DNA of 64,000 nt, from positions 62,001 through 126,000 of the forward strand of contig NZ_JAJGNI010000001.1 in assembly GCF_020781975.1 (NCBI RefSeq), written 5' to 3'. Below, piece after piece: positions 36,064 through 43,584 of this stretch. The stretch is from Microbacterium schleiferi. GTDB taxonomy: Bacteria > Actinomycetota > Actinomycetes > Actinomycetales > Microbacteriaceae. The notes under the pieces were generated by a model. It was given only the letters and a program-made list of their open reading frames with translations, was not told where the DNA came from and made no database searches. How positions within the stretch are numbered: the stretch's first letter is position 1; every line of letters begins with the position of its first letter. The position numbers were made by a program, and so were the translations under genes.

Positions 36064-37797
36064 TCAGGCCGGCGAGACGTTCACGATGGTCGAGATCGGG
36101 AGGGTGCGTTCGACATCCGCGCCCCGGTCTCTGCCCCGCAGCCGGCCGCCGCCGAGCCCCGTGGCCTCCAGCGTGAACGTGCGGGTTTCGGCGTCGCTGA
36201 TCTGCGCCGTGACCACGATGATCGACTTCGTGCGCACCGCCTGCTCAAGCTCGCGCTCCAGCCAAGCGGCGTCGCCGTCGCCGCCCGAGGCGCGCAGCGA
36301 CCCGATGAGACGCGCGTAGACGTCGCCCGCCGGTTCTGCGGAAGCAGTCTGCGCCGCGGTTCGGCGTCGGAGTGACTCGGGTGCTCCGTGCTCGTCGAGC
36401 GCGACGACGGGGTAGCGCGCATCGGCCAGTGCCCAGAACAGGTGATCACGACCGACCCGGCTCACGAGCACATCGCCGTGGCGCACCAGGCCGACGGGGC
36501 GCAGGGCCTGGTCGATGACGACGAGATCGAGCAGGTGCGGATCGCTGCTCTCGACGATCGTGTTGGGGCTCGCGGCATCCGAGCGGACTGTGACCGAACC
36601 GTGCCGGGAGGCTGTCGTGTCGATGACGTAGTCCAGCGGTTGCGGGATGCCGGTGAGCGACAGCTCGCGCAGGAAGTCGCGGATCGAATCGGCGCTCTCC
36701 CCGTCGGTGAGGCCGGCCCCGATCGTCTCAGCCGTGAACCGGTACGTCGAGGCCTGCGCACGGGATTCGCGCCGCGCGATCCTGCGCAGGCGCAGGTCGA
36801 GCCGGGGGGCGAGTGGGCCGGGAGCGACAGCGGTCAGGTCCGCCTGCAGGTAGATCCGGTCGATTTCGGCGGGAAGAGCATCGCGCAACGCATCAGTGTC
36901 GAGACCTGTGCCCTCGATGAGTCCACGTGACCAAGTCGGGACCGTTCCCTCTGCCGCGAGGATGCCCCACCGCTGCGCCGTCTGTCGCAGCGCTGCAGCC
37001 CGCGCCGGCCATTCCGGGCTCAGCGGGTACGTGCCCGCCCAGCCGGCAGGGCCGACGATTCCACCCCGCGGGGTGCGCAGGCCCGTTGGGAGACTGCGAC
37101 GATAGCCGTCGGCGATCGCCGCCCACCGCGCGACGGTGCCGCCATCCAGCCACTGTTCGCCCGTGGCGGTGACGACGAGCTCCCGCCCGATCGGCGTGAG
37201 CAGTCCTGCGGCGAGACCTGCGGCGATCAGATCGTCGAGGTCCTCGGGCGCGCCGATCGCGCCCGACTCAGTGAGGCGCTTGCGGTCTGCAGCGCTGACC
37301 GCGCCTGCGCCGGTGAGAGTCAGCGGAACGTGCAGGGCAGCCAACAGCACATCGGCCAGCGATGCGGATGCCGTGAAGATCCGCTCTGCGGCGCTCGCGG
37401 TCTCGGCCGCCGAAGCTGGGACGGGGGCGGGCGACGCGCTCGCGGTCTCGGCCACGTCGGCGGGCGGATCCGCGAGTCCGGAGCCGCTCGCGGCCGCAGC
37501 GATCCGCTCCTGCACCGGGGCATAGACCGCGCCGCCGGGCCGGGCCAATCCCCAGGCCACGATGGTCGGCGCGGCGACATCATCCGTGCCCGCGGCGACG
37601 AGGGCGGTCAGTTCGCGACGGTCGAGCCGCGCCAGCGCCCGGTCTATCGACGCCGGATCGAGCAGCGCCTCGGCGGCATCGAAGAAGTCGCGCCAGGATG
37701 CCGCGGGCGAGACGCCACGCCGGGTGAACAGATCAGCGAGGGCGTTGTCATCGAGCGATGCCAGCCAGGTGGCGAGTGTGCGCTCGTCGCCCGCCAT
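36064..37797 (-). CDS. helicase-associated protein, partner of XPB-like helicase
   Basis: A 577-residue protein of the actinobacterial helicase-associated (XPB/Ssl2-like N-terminal) family. The N-terminal winged-helix-like repeats (LATWLASLDDNALADLFTRR; IDRALARLDRRELTALVAAG) resemble restriction-related or transcription-factor recruitment domains, and the C-terminal part (ATAPLLEDPxx-type region around RVGRDHLFWALADARYPV) is conserved in the family. It has no helicase motifs itself. It probably works with XPB on DNA, but this is inferred from context. Co-transcribed with the small membrane gene and helicase. Confidence 0.8.
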   Translation of the reverse strand: MAGDERTLATWLASLDDNALADLFTRRGVSPAASWRDFFDAAEALLDPASIDRALARLDRRELTALVAAGTDDVAAPTIVAWGLARPGGAVYAPVQERIAAAASGSGLADPPADVAETASASPAPVPASAAETASAAERIFTASASLADVLLAALHVPLTLTGAGAVSAADRKRLTESGAIGAPEDLDDLIAAGLAAGLLTPIGRELVVTATGEQWLDGGTVARWAAIADGYRRSLPTGLRTPRGGIVGPAGWAGTYPLSPEWPARAAALRQTAQRWGILAAEGTVPTWSRGLIEGTGLDTDALRDALPAEIDRIYLQADLTAVAPGPLAPRLDLRLRRIARRESRAQASTYRFTAETIGAGLTDGESADSIRDFLRELSLTGIPQPLDYVIDTTASRHGSVTVRSDAASPNTIVESSDPHLLDLVVIDQALRPVGLVRHGDVLVSRVGRDHLFWALADARYPVVALDEHGAPESLRRRTAAQTASAEPAGDVYARLIGSLRASGGDGDAAWLERELEQAVRTKSIIVVTAQISDAETRTFTLEATGLGGGRLRGRDRGADVERTLPISTIVNVSPA

Positions 37798-38064
37798 CTA
37801 TTGGCTCCGGTTCGCCCGCGCCCTTCGCACGAACGTCATGATGAGCACCGTCAGCAACATCGCGAACGCGAGGATCGGTGCGACGTAGACGACGATGCCG
37901 ACAGCGGGCCACAGCCCGGTACTGAAGTCGGCGTGCGAGGCGGAGCCGATGAGGATCGCGAAGAACGACAGAACCGAGAGCGCCAGCAGCCCGAGAGACA
38001 TCGACGCGAGCACGCGGTCGATCGTGCGAACCGGGAGGTCGCTGCCAGGGCTTCGCGTGCTCAT
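37798..38064 (-). CDS. small membrane protein with two predicted helices
   Basis: An 88-residue protein: a hydrophilic N-terminus (MSTRSPGSDLPVRTIDRVLA), membrane helix 1 (about 22-44, LGLLALSVLSFFAILIG), a short loop (SASHADFSTGLW), membrane helix 2 (about 54-80, GIVVYVAPILAFAMLLTVLI) and a basic end RRARANRSQ. The ATG at 38064 is the first start giving this layout. It abuts the helicase-associated gene with no gap, so they are likely one operon. Function unknown; multidrug-resistance-like or assembly roles cannot be claimed. Confidence 0.8.
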   Translation of the reverse strand: MSTRSPGSDLPVRTIDRVLASMSLGLLALSVLSFFAILIGSASHADFSTGLWPAVGIVVYVAPILAFAMLLTVLIMTFVRRARANRSQ

Positions 38065-38171
38065 CCGCCCCAGACTACTCCGTCGCGGTGCTCTAGGCTT
38101 AACCGGGGATCGATCGGTCCCTGCGTCACTTCTGCCGCCCAACTGCGGCGCCGTTCAGAACGAGGTTTCCC

Positions 38172-38552
38172 ATGCCCACCGGCAAGGTCAGGTTCTACGA
38201 CGAGGAAAAGGGCTTCGGCTTCATCTCCTCCGACGAAGGACAGGATGTCTTCCTTCATGCCACCGCGCTGCCCGCTGGGGCCACGGTGAAGGCTGGCACG
38301 CGCCTCGAATTCGGTATCGCCGACGGAAAGCGCGGCCCGCAGGCGTTGTCGGTGCGGGTGCTCGAGGCGCCCGCCAGTCTCGCCAAGCGCTCCCGCAAGC
38401 CCGCCGACGACATGGCGATCATCATCGAGGATCTCGTGAAACTGCTCGATGGTGTCGGTGGGGACCTGCGGCGCGGTCGTTACCCCAGCAGTGCACACGG
38501 TGCGAAGGTCGCCGCCGTGCTGCGCAAGGTGGCCGATGAGCTCGACGCCTGA
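38172..38552 (+). CDS. cold-shock-domain protein with C-terminal extension
   Basis: A 126-residue protein. Residues 1-68 are a cold-shock OB domain (KGFGFISSD as RNP1, VFLHATALP as RNP2). The rest is a helical extension (LAKRSRKPADDMAIIIEDLV, HGAKVAAVLRKVADEL) with no known fold. The coding end overlaps the following DUF3027 gene by 17 bp, a tight translational coupling, and such pairs are conserved in actinobacteria. The protein may bind RNA or nascent nucleic acid. Confidence 0.9.
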   Translation: MPTGKVRFYDEEKGFGFISSDEGQDVFLHATALPAGATVKAGTRLEFGIADGKRGPQALSVRVLEAPASLAKRSRKPADDMAIIIEDLVKLLDGVGGDLRRGRYPSSAHGAKVAAVLRKVADELDA

Positions 38553-39150
38553 TCCGGCGCTGCTTGCCGCACACGACCTCGCTCTCGCGGCACTGCACGA
38601 GATCACTCCGGCGGCTACCGTGGGCCCGACTGCCGGGTACACCGTGGAGTCGGACGGCGTCGTCTCGCTGCGGTTCGAGACGACCCTGCGCGGGTATCCC
38701 GGGTGGTTCTGGACGGTGAGTGTCGCCCGGGTCGGCGAGGAAGAGACCACTGTGCTCGAGGCTGAGCTTCTGCCCGGCGAGGATGCGCTGCTCGCGCCGG
38801 AATGGGTGCCGTGGGCGGTGCGTCTGGCTGACTACCAGGCAGCTCAGGCGGCGTTGGCAGCAGAGGCGGCATCCGGTGACGAGGATGACGACTCCGACGA
38901 GGCTGACGGAGACGAGGGCGACGACGAAGACGACGACCTCGATGACGTTGATGATCTGGATGCTGACGACTTCGACGAGGACGGGTCGCGGCTCTTGCAC
39001 AGCGGCGACGTCGACGGTGTCGACATCGATGAGCTCGACGAGGACGCTGAGGAAGACGGCGCTGAGGACGACGAAGACGACGCTGACGACGAAGCCACCG
39101 ACGTCGACCCGGACGAGGGTGACGACGAGGGTGACCCCGACGAGGACTAG
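38536..39150 (+). CDS. DUF3027 protein with a long acidic tail
   Basis: A 204-residue DUF3027 protein. Residues 1-115 are the conserved domain (LLAAHDLALAALHEITPAAT, FETTLRGYPGWFWTVSVARV, LLPGEDALLAPEWVPWAVRL). From about 116 the sequence is almost entirely Asp, Glu and small residues (for example DADDFDEDG and DEDAEEDGAEDDEDDADDE), giving a tail with over 60% acidic residues. Such tails often bind basic partners such as ribosomal proteins or histone-like proteins; no function is established. It overlaps the preceding cold-shock gene and, tail to tail, serC by 4 bp. Confidence 0.85.
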   Translation: MSSTPDPALLAAHDLALAALHEITPAATVGPTAGYTVESDGVVSLRFETTLRGYPGWFWTVSVARVGEEETTVLEAELLPGEDALLAPEWVPWAVRLADYQAAQAALAAEAASGDEDDDSDEADGDEGDDEDDDLDDVDDLDADDFDEDGSRLLHSGDVDGVDIDELDEDAEEDGAEDDEDDADDEATDVDPDEGDDEGDPDED

Positions 39151-40253
39151 AGCCGCTCGGCGGCGTACTCGATCGCCCCGATGAGCCGGCGCACGTCGTC
39201 CTCATCGATCGAGACGAACGTCGCGATGCGCAGCTGGTTGCGTCCGAGCTTGCGGTACGGCTCGGTGTCGACGATGCCGTTCTCACGCAGGCTCTTGGCG
39301 ATGGCTGCGGCATCCACGCTTTCGTCGAAGTCGATCGTGACGACGACAGGTGAGCGGTCAGCGGGGTTCGTGACGAACGGGGTCGTGTAGGCGGTCGCCT
39401 CGGCCCACGCGTACAGGGCCGCCGAGGTTGCTGCAGTCTTGGCTCCGGCCCATGCGAGTCCGCCGTTGTCGAGGATCCAGCGCACCTGCTCATCGAGCAT
39501 GAGGAGGGTAGCTACCGCCGGAGTGTTGAGTGTCTGGTTCAACCGGGAGTTGTCGATCGCGTTCTTCAGGCTCAAGAACTCGGGGATGTAACGGTCGGAT
39601 GCCGCGATCCGCTCGATCCGTTCGATTGCCGCAGGCGAGACGAGGGCATACCAGAGCCCACCGTCGGAACCGAGGTTCTTCTGCGGGGCGAAGTAGTAGA
39701 CGTCGGCCTGGGTGGCGTCGAAGTCGATACCGCCGGCCGCGCTGGTTGCATCGATGACCGTCAGTGCGCCGTGGTCTCCGGCGACGCGAGCGACGGGAGC
39801 AGAGACGCCTGTCGAGGTTTCGTTGTGCGGCCACGCGTAGACATCCACGCCCTCGACCGGTTCGGCGGTCCCGCCGGTGCCCGGCTCGCTCTTGCGGACA
39901 TCCGGTGCCTCGAGCCAGGGGGCTTTCGCGGCCGCGGCGAACTTCGAACCAAACTCCCCGAATGTCAGGTGCTGGCTGCGACGCTCGATGAGGCCGAAAG
40001 CCGCGGCATCCCAGAATGCCGTCGAGCCGCCGTTGCCGAGGATGATCTCGTAGCCCTCGGGGGCGCGCAGCAGATCGGCCAGACCCTCGCGGGTGCTCCC
40101 GACCAGGTTCTTGATCGGGGCCTGACGGTGCGACGTTCCCAGCAGGGATGCTCCACGCGTGACGAGAGCTTCGAGCTGAGCGCCACGGACCTTGGAGGGT
40201 CCGCAGCCGAATCGGCCGTCAACGGGAAGCAGTTCTCGGGGCAACTCGACCAT
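39147..40253 (-). CDS. serC: phosphoserine transaminase
   Basis: A 368-residue fold-type I PLP enzyme that converts 3-phosphohydroxypyruvate to phosphoserine in serine (and pyridoxal) biosynthesis. The N-terminus (ELLPVDGRFGCGPSKVRG) and the PLP-Lys region YYFAPQKNLGSDGGL (Lys within QKN) match the actinobacterial SerC. It is longer than enterobacterial SerC at the start, as usual for this class. Divergent from the dtxR-like gene, 100 bp apart; no serA or serB lies in the window. Confidence 0.92.
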   Translation of the reverse strand: MVELPRELLPVDGRFGCGPSKVRGAQLEALVTRGASLLGTSHRQAPIKNLVGSTREGLADLLRAPEGYEIILGNGGSTAFWDAAAFGLIERRSQHLTFGEFGSKFAAAAKAPWLEAPDVRKSEPGTGGTAEPVEGVDVYAWPHNETSTGVSAPVARVAGDHGALTVIDATSAAGGIDFDATQADVYYFAPQKNLGSDGGLWYALVSPAAIERIERIAASDRYIPEFLSLKNAIDNSRLNQTLNTPAVATLLMLDEQVRWILDNGGLAWAGAKTAATSAALYAWAEATAYTTPFVTNPADRSPVVVTIDFDESVDAAAIAKSLRENGIVDTEPYRKLGRNQLRIATFVSIDEDDVRRLIGAIEYAAERL

Positions 40254-40353
40254 GTCCCGATTCTAGGGTTGCGCCGGGTGCGGCCCGGACCGGGGGTCGG
40301 GAAAAGGCTAGGCTCGTCTTACCCCCACGAGGATGCCGACCCGAGGATTGCGC

Positions 40354-41055
40354 ATGACTGATCTCATCGATACGACGGAGATGTACCTCCGTACGATCCT
40401 CGAACTCGAAGAAGAGAACATCACTCCGCTTCGGGCGCGGATCTCGGAGCGACTCGGGCACTCGGGCCCGACGGTTTCGCAGACGGTGGGACGCATGGAG
40501 CGGGACGGCCTGGTCGTCGTCACCGAGGATCGGAGCCTCGAGCTCACCGACCTCGGGCGCCAGAAGGCCATCGATGTCATGCGTAAGCACCGCCTGGCCG
40601 AACGACTGCTTTCCGACGTCATCGGACTCGACTGGGCGTACGTTCACGATGAGGCCTGCCGGTGGGAGCACGTCATGAGCGAGCAGGTCGAGCGCCGGCT
40701 CGTCGAGCTGCTCGATCACCCCACCGAGTCGCCCTACGGGAACCCCATTCCGGGGCTCGATCAGCTCGGTGATGTTCCGGCGCTGACGTTCGAATCCGGT
40801 GTGGTGGGGCTCGTTCGCAAGCTCGATGCCGCAGGCGAGCCGATCACGGGAACAATCCGTCGGCTTGCCGAGCCGGCTCAGGTCGATCCCGAGTTGCTGC
40901 AGCAGCTCAAGGGCGCCGGGGTGCTGCCCGGGGCTCACGGAAGCTATCGCTACAACGAGGGGTACGTCCTTGTTGAGATGGATGGCGCGGACGAGGGTCT
41001 CGAACTGCCGGTCGAGGTCGCGGGGCATATCTTCCTCGTCGACGACCGCGTTTGA
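40354..41055 (+). CDS. ideR: iron-dependent transcriptional repressor, DtxR/IdeR family
   Basis: A 233-residue metal-activated repressor: winged helix (1-72; MTDLIDTTEMYLRTILELEE, RISERLGHSGPTVSQTVGRM), metal-binding/dimerisation domain (about 73-140; RHKRLAERL-type region seen as KHRLAERLLSDVIGLDWAYV, with HDEACRWEHVM supplying Cys/His/Glu ligands), and an SH3-like domain (about 150-233) ending in HIFLVDDRV. In actinobacteria this protein controls iron uptake and storage. The symbol is given by family resemblance; MntR-type manganese sensing is less likely because the SH3 domain is present. Monocistronic. Confidence 0.92.
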   Translation: MTDLIDTTEMYLRTILELEEENITPLRARISERLGHSGPTVSQTVGRMERDGLVVVTEDRSLELTDLGRQKAIDVMRKHRLAERLLSDVIGLDWAYVHDEACRWEHVMSEQVERRLVELLDHPTESPYGNPIPGLDQLGDVPALTFESGVVGLVRKLDAAGEPITGTIRRLAEPAQVDPELLQQLKGAGVLPGAHGSYRYNEGYVLVEMDGADEGLELPVEVAGHIFLVDDRV

Positions 41056-41198
41056 CTGCGGCCAGTCCGTCACTTCCTCCCCACCCCGCACGGAGGGGTT
41101 ATCTCCGGCCGCCAGCGTGACATGTTCGTTACCTTCGGGTAGCCTCGAACAGTCCGAGCGAGTCCAGCACGACCTCGGATCCCGATCGAATTGCCTCG

Positions 41199-41297
41199 CG
41201 GCTCGTCATTCGAACGGTGACCCCCGTGATCGAGCGGAACGCAGGTTCCGCACCGAAACGTGACGAGTCGGCGCTCCGGCGCAGAGGCGCCGGAGGA
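41199..41297 (+). ncRNA. structured leader masking the M23 gene's ribosome-binding site
   Basis: Three nested helices are visible. 41199-41208 pairs with 41261-41270 (10 bp, one G-U). Inside it, GCGGAAC (41234-41240) pairs with GTTCCGC (41245-41251). Next, CTCCGGCGC (41274-41282) pairs perfectly with GCGCCGGAG (41287-41295), and this hides the GGAGGA Shine-Dalgarno sequence (41292-41297) of the TTG start at 41303. A hidden binding site under a multi-helix leader is the layout of a translational riboswitch. M23 and other wall-hydrolase genes of actinobacteria often carry c-di-AMP riboswitches, but I see none of the conserved ydaO bases, so the ligand is unknown. The rest of the 247-bp region before it shows only a UUCG-loop stem at 41130-41145. 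Confidence 0.5.
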
Positions 41298-41302
41298 CTT
41301 AG

Positions 41303-42202
41303 TTGGCTGAAGAGAACGATTCGACCGCGGTGGATGCCGAGGCCGCGACGACCCGAAAGACCTCGCGTCTTGCCCGCATCCGTCGCGGGGCCGTCGACAA
41401 GCCCGCAGGCAAGACCGCACCCGCGGCATCCGTTGCCCGGCCGGCAGCCCGTACTCCCAAGGCGAGCGTGCGTGGTCCGGTTCGCAATGTCGCAACCCTC
41501 GTGATCGTCGGCGGCCTCGTGGCCACTGTCGCCCTCCCGGCATACGCGTCCTTTCAGCAGCCCGATGAATCGGTGACCCTGCAGCAGGTTGCCGAGGGCG
41601 ACGCGCAGTCGATCGTGATCGCGTCGGATGCGGCGACGACCGACCTCAACCGCGAGAGCTACTCGGCCACCACTCCCGAAGAGATCGAGAAGAAGAAGGC
41701 TGAAGAGGCTGCGGCCGCTGCGGCTCGTGCGGCTGCTTCGCTCGCGTCCAGCAGTTCCGCATCGGTCAACATCAACATGGTGGCCCCGGGGTCCGGGGCC
41801 GTGCGCTGGCCCGTGGCGAGCTTCCACAGCGACTGGGCGATCAACGGGTTCCGCACACCCACGCGTCCGAACCACAACGGCCTCGACATGCTCAACTCGG
41901 GCGGAACGCCGATCTTCGCGGCAGCCGACGGAGTCGTGCGTGTCGCGCAGGACGGCCTCGGCGGCTACGGGAACGCTGTCGTGATCGACTCGGTCATCGG
42001 TGGTCAGGTTGTCACGACTCTGTACGCGCACATGATCTGGGGAAGCCGCACCGTGGGCGCCGGACAGACCGTGTCGGCCGGCCAGATGATCGGTCTCATG
42101 GGTCAGACCGGATCTGCCACGACCACCCACCTTCACTTCGAGGTGCGAGTCGGCGGTGCGCTCGTCGACCCCATGGCGTGGCTGAACGCCAACGCCGGCT
42201 GA
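41303..42202 (+). CDS. M23-family peptidoglycan metallopeptidase
   Basis: A 299-residue secreted or anchored cell-wall hydrolase. After a basic, Thr/Ala-rich cytoplasmic region (1-70) there is one hydrophobic helix (about 74-95, ATLVIVGGLVATVALPAYAS), a Glu/Lys/Ala coiled stalk (about 130-160), and the LytM/M23 domain (about 175-290) with the zinc motifs HNGLD (H-x-x-x-D) and HLHFEV (H-x-H), plus VVTTLYAHM. It should cleave peptidoglycan cross-links or stem peptides. The start is TTG at 41303, 5 bases after GGAGGA. The stop is at 42200-42202. The structured leader suggests regulation at translation. Confidence 0.93.
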   Translation: MAEENDSTAVDAEAATTRKTSRLARIRRGAVDKPAGKTAPAASVARPAARTPKASVRGPVRNVATLVIVGGLVATVALPAYASFQQPDESVTLQQVAEGDAQSIVIASDAATTDLNRESYSATTPEEIEKKKAEEAAAAAARAAASLASSSSASVNINMVAPGSGAVRWPVASFHSDWAINGFRTPTRPNHNGLDMLNSGGTPIFAAADGVVRVAQDGLGGYGNAVVIDSVIGGQVVTTLYAHMIWGSRTVGAGQTVSAGQMIGLMGQTGSATTTHLHFEVRVGGALVDPMAWLNANAG

Positions 42203-42517
42203 GCGCCGGTTTCGTTCCTCGACACGCCACGTTCCGTTCACCCTCGTTGACCTTCGGGTGTCGTGAGGTGCATTAGCCTTATCGCGACGTGTAAGAGAAC
42301 GGGAGAGAGTCCGATGGGCAGCACACCGCGCAGCCGAACCACGGTTGCACTGGGGCGCCTCGTCCTTCGGCATCATGTTCTCGGACACCGCAGCTGTGCT
42401 GTGGTTCCAGGGCGCTGTCTGTAGAGACAGCGCCTTTTTTCATGCCTTGCGCGCTCTGATCACGTCGAACGTCGAAGAATCCCGGGAAGCCGTCTCGGGC
42501 CGTTCGAGAGGACAGCA
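42203..42517 (+). ncRNA. leader/small-RNA candidate with 36-codon ORF upstream of HNH
   Basis: This 315-bp intergenic stretch is not empty. A short ORF runs from ATG 42314 (GGGAGAGAG upstream) to TAG 42422-42424, 36 residues, with no known match. Its stop lies inside the first loop of a textbook intrinsic terminator (42411-42434, T6 at 42435-42440). The ORF end inside a terminator stem is the arrangement of transcription attenuators with a leader peptide. Another open frame over the same bases (LHWGASSFGIMFSDTAAVLW) is protein-like but lacks a start signal. A TTGACC at 42247 might be part of a promoter. Whether this is an attenuator of the HNH gene or an independent small RNA is open. Confidence 0.4.
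42411..42440 (+). terminator. intrinsic terminator with uridine tract
   Basis: GGCGCTGTCT (42411-42420) and AGACAGCGCC (42425-42434) form a perfect 10-bp stem with loop GTAG, followed by TTTTTT at 42435-42440. This is the only strong U-tract terminator in the window, 77 bp before the HNH start. Confidence 0.9.
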
Positions 42518-43015
42518 ATGCGCACTCTGGTGTTGAATGCGGGCTACGAACCGCTGGCCGTCGTGTCGTTCAAGCGGGCGCTCGTGCTCGTCATGAACGA
42601 CAAAGCCACCGTCATCGAGCACATCCCGGAGGATCCGGTCTGGGGTACGGACGGGGCGCACGATCGGCCCGCGGTGATCCTGCTCAGCCGCTACGTTCGG
42701 GTTCCTGGCGGACGCACCATCCCGGTGACCCGTCGCGGGGTGCTTCGCCGAGACGCGCATCGCTGCGGATACTGCGGCAGATCGGCATCCACGATCGACC
42801 ACATCCTGCCGCGCTCTCGGGGTGGCGCTGACTCGTGGGAGAACCTCGTGGCGTGCTGCCTGAAGTGCAACAACCTCAAGAGTGACCGCACGCCGCAGGA
42901 GATGGGTTGGGAGCTGCGCCTGACGCCGGGAGCGCCGCGCGGAGCGCAGTGGACGGTGCGCGGCACCGATCGCACCGACCCGTCGTGGGAGCCCTATCTC
43001 GCGCTTGCTGCCTGA
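42518..43015 (+). CDS. HNH endonuclease family protein
   Basis: A 165-residue protein of the stand-alone actinobacterial HNH group: MRTLVLNAGYEPLAVVSFKR at the start, the zinc/HNH domain HRCGYCGRSASTIDHILPRS with the paired Cys of CGYCG and the histidines of DHI, and the remaining Cys pair in ACCLKCNN. It likely cleaves or nicks DNA. Such genes are core and conserved in Actinobacteria and their role is not defined; mobile-element origin is unlikely here since no intron or transposon lies nearby. Preceded by a possible regulatory leader. Confidence 0.87.
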   Translation: MRTLVLNAGYEPLAVVSFKRALVLVMNDKATVIEHIPEDPVWGTDGAHDRPAVILLSRYVRVPGGRTIPVTRRGVLRRDAHRCGYCGRSASTIDHILPRSRGGADSWENLVACCLKCNNLKSDRTPQEMGWELRLTPGAPRGAQWTVRGTDRTDPSWEPYLALAA

Positions 43016-43018
43016 CTC

Positions 43019-43519
43019 TTACGCGGGTGGCTCCAGGACGCCGAGCCAGCGGCGCAGAATCGGCGCGAGTGTTTCGGCATCCGTCCCCAGCTCCTCGATG
43101 ATGCGGTGCTCGCCGGCCATGTGCGCGGTGAAGGCTTCGTCGATGCGGGCGAGTCCGGCATCCGTCAGGCCAATGAGCCTGCCGCGCGCGTCGGATGCTT
43201 CGGGGCGGCGTTCGACGAGCCCACGGGCGATGAGGCGATCGACGCGTTTGGTGAGGCCGCCGCTGGTGACCATCGTGTGGTCGGCAAGCTCACCGGCCCG
43301 CCGCTGGTAGGGCGCACCGGCGCGGCGTAGGGTCGCGAGGATGTCGAACTCGGCGTAGCTGAGGTCGAAGCTTGCGTAGACCTCATCGAGACGGCGGTCC
43401 AGGAGCAGTCCGATGCGGTGCAGACGCCCGATGATGCCCTGGGGGAACGTGTCGATGTCGGGACGTTCGCGGCGCCATTCGGCTTGGATCTGCGTGACGC
43501 GGTCGGGGGCGGCATCCAT
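43019..43519 (-). CDS. MarR-family transcriptional regulator
   Basis: A 166-residue winged-helix repressor: LHRIGLLLDRRLDEVYASFD helical start, recognition region YAEFDILATLRRAGAPYQRR, then LADHTMVTSGGLTKRVDRLI and the wing RPEASDARGRLIGLTDAGLA. It is divergent from the EamA transporter, and the 65-bp gap is filled by two palindromic operators, so it most likely represses that transporter and itself. The ligand is probably the transporter's substrate or a related compound. ATG at 43519 chosen as the first Met giving the normal N-terminus. Confidence 0.92.
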   Translation of the reverse strand: MDAAPDRVTQIQAEWRRERPDIDTFPQGIIGRLHRIGLLLDRRLDEVYASFDLSYAEFDILATLRRAGAPYQRRAGELADHTMVTSGGLTKRVDRLIARGLVERRPEASDARGRLIGLTDAGLARIDEAFTAHMAGEHRIIEELGTDAETLAPILRRWLGVLEPPA

Positions 43520-43540
43520 GGATCCACGATAGGGGAATAA

Positions 43541-43578
43541 ATCTTCCACGGAAGCTATTGTTAGCTTCCGTGGAAGAT
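43541..43578. promoter_or_regulatory. double MarR operator: 16-bp perfect inverted repeat
   Basis: ATCTTCCACGGAAGCT (43541-43556) is repeated as its exact complement at 43563-43578, 6 bp apart. Each arm is itself a TTCC-N2-GGAA palindrome, so two MarR dimers may bind side by side, about 22 bp (two turns) apart. The right arm overlaps the transporter Shine-Dalgarno region and the left arm lies before the MarR start. Confidence 0.85.
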
Positions 43579-43584
43579 AAATCC

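Noticed and set aside
38880..39150. Low-complexity repeat or recombination hotspot in the acidic tail region
   Set aside because: The repeats are codons for Asp/Glu (gac, gag, gat) in one reading frame and are explained by the protein tail.
41056..41302. A ydaO/c-di-AMP riboswitch call for the M23 leader
   Set aside because: The helices are there but I could not find the conserved ydaO sequence blocks; only a generic structured leader is reported.
42518..43015. HNH endonuclease as part of a mobile intron or restriction system
   Set aside because: No intron, transposase or methyltransferase gene is adjacent; the gene is a stand-alone core family member.
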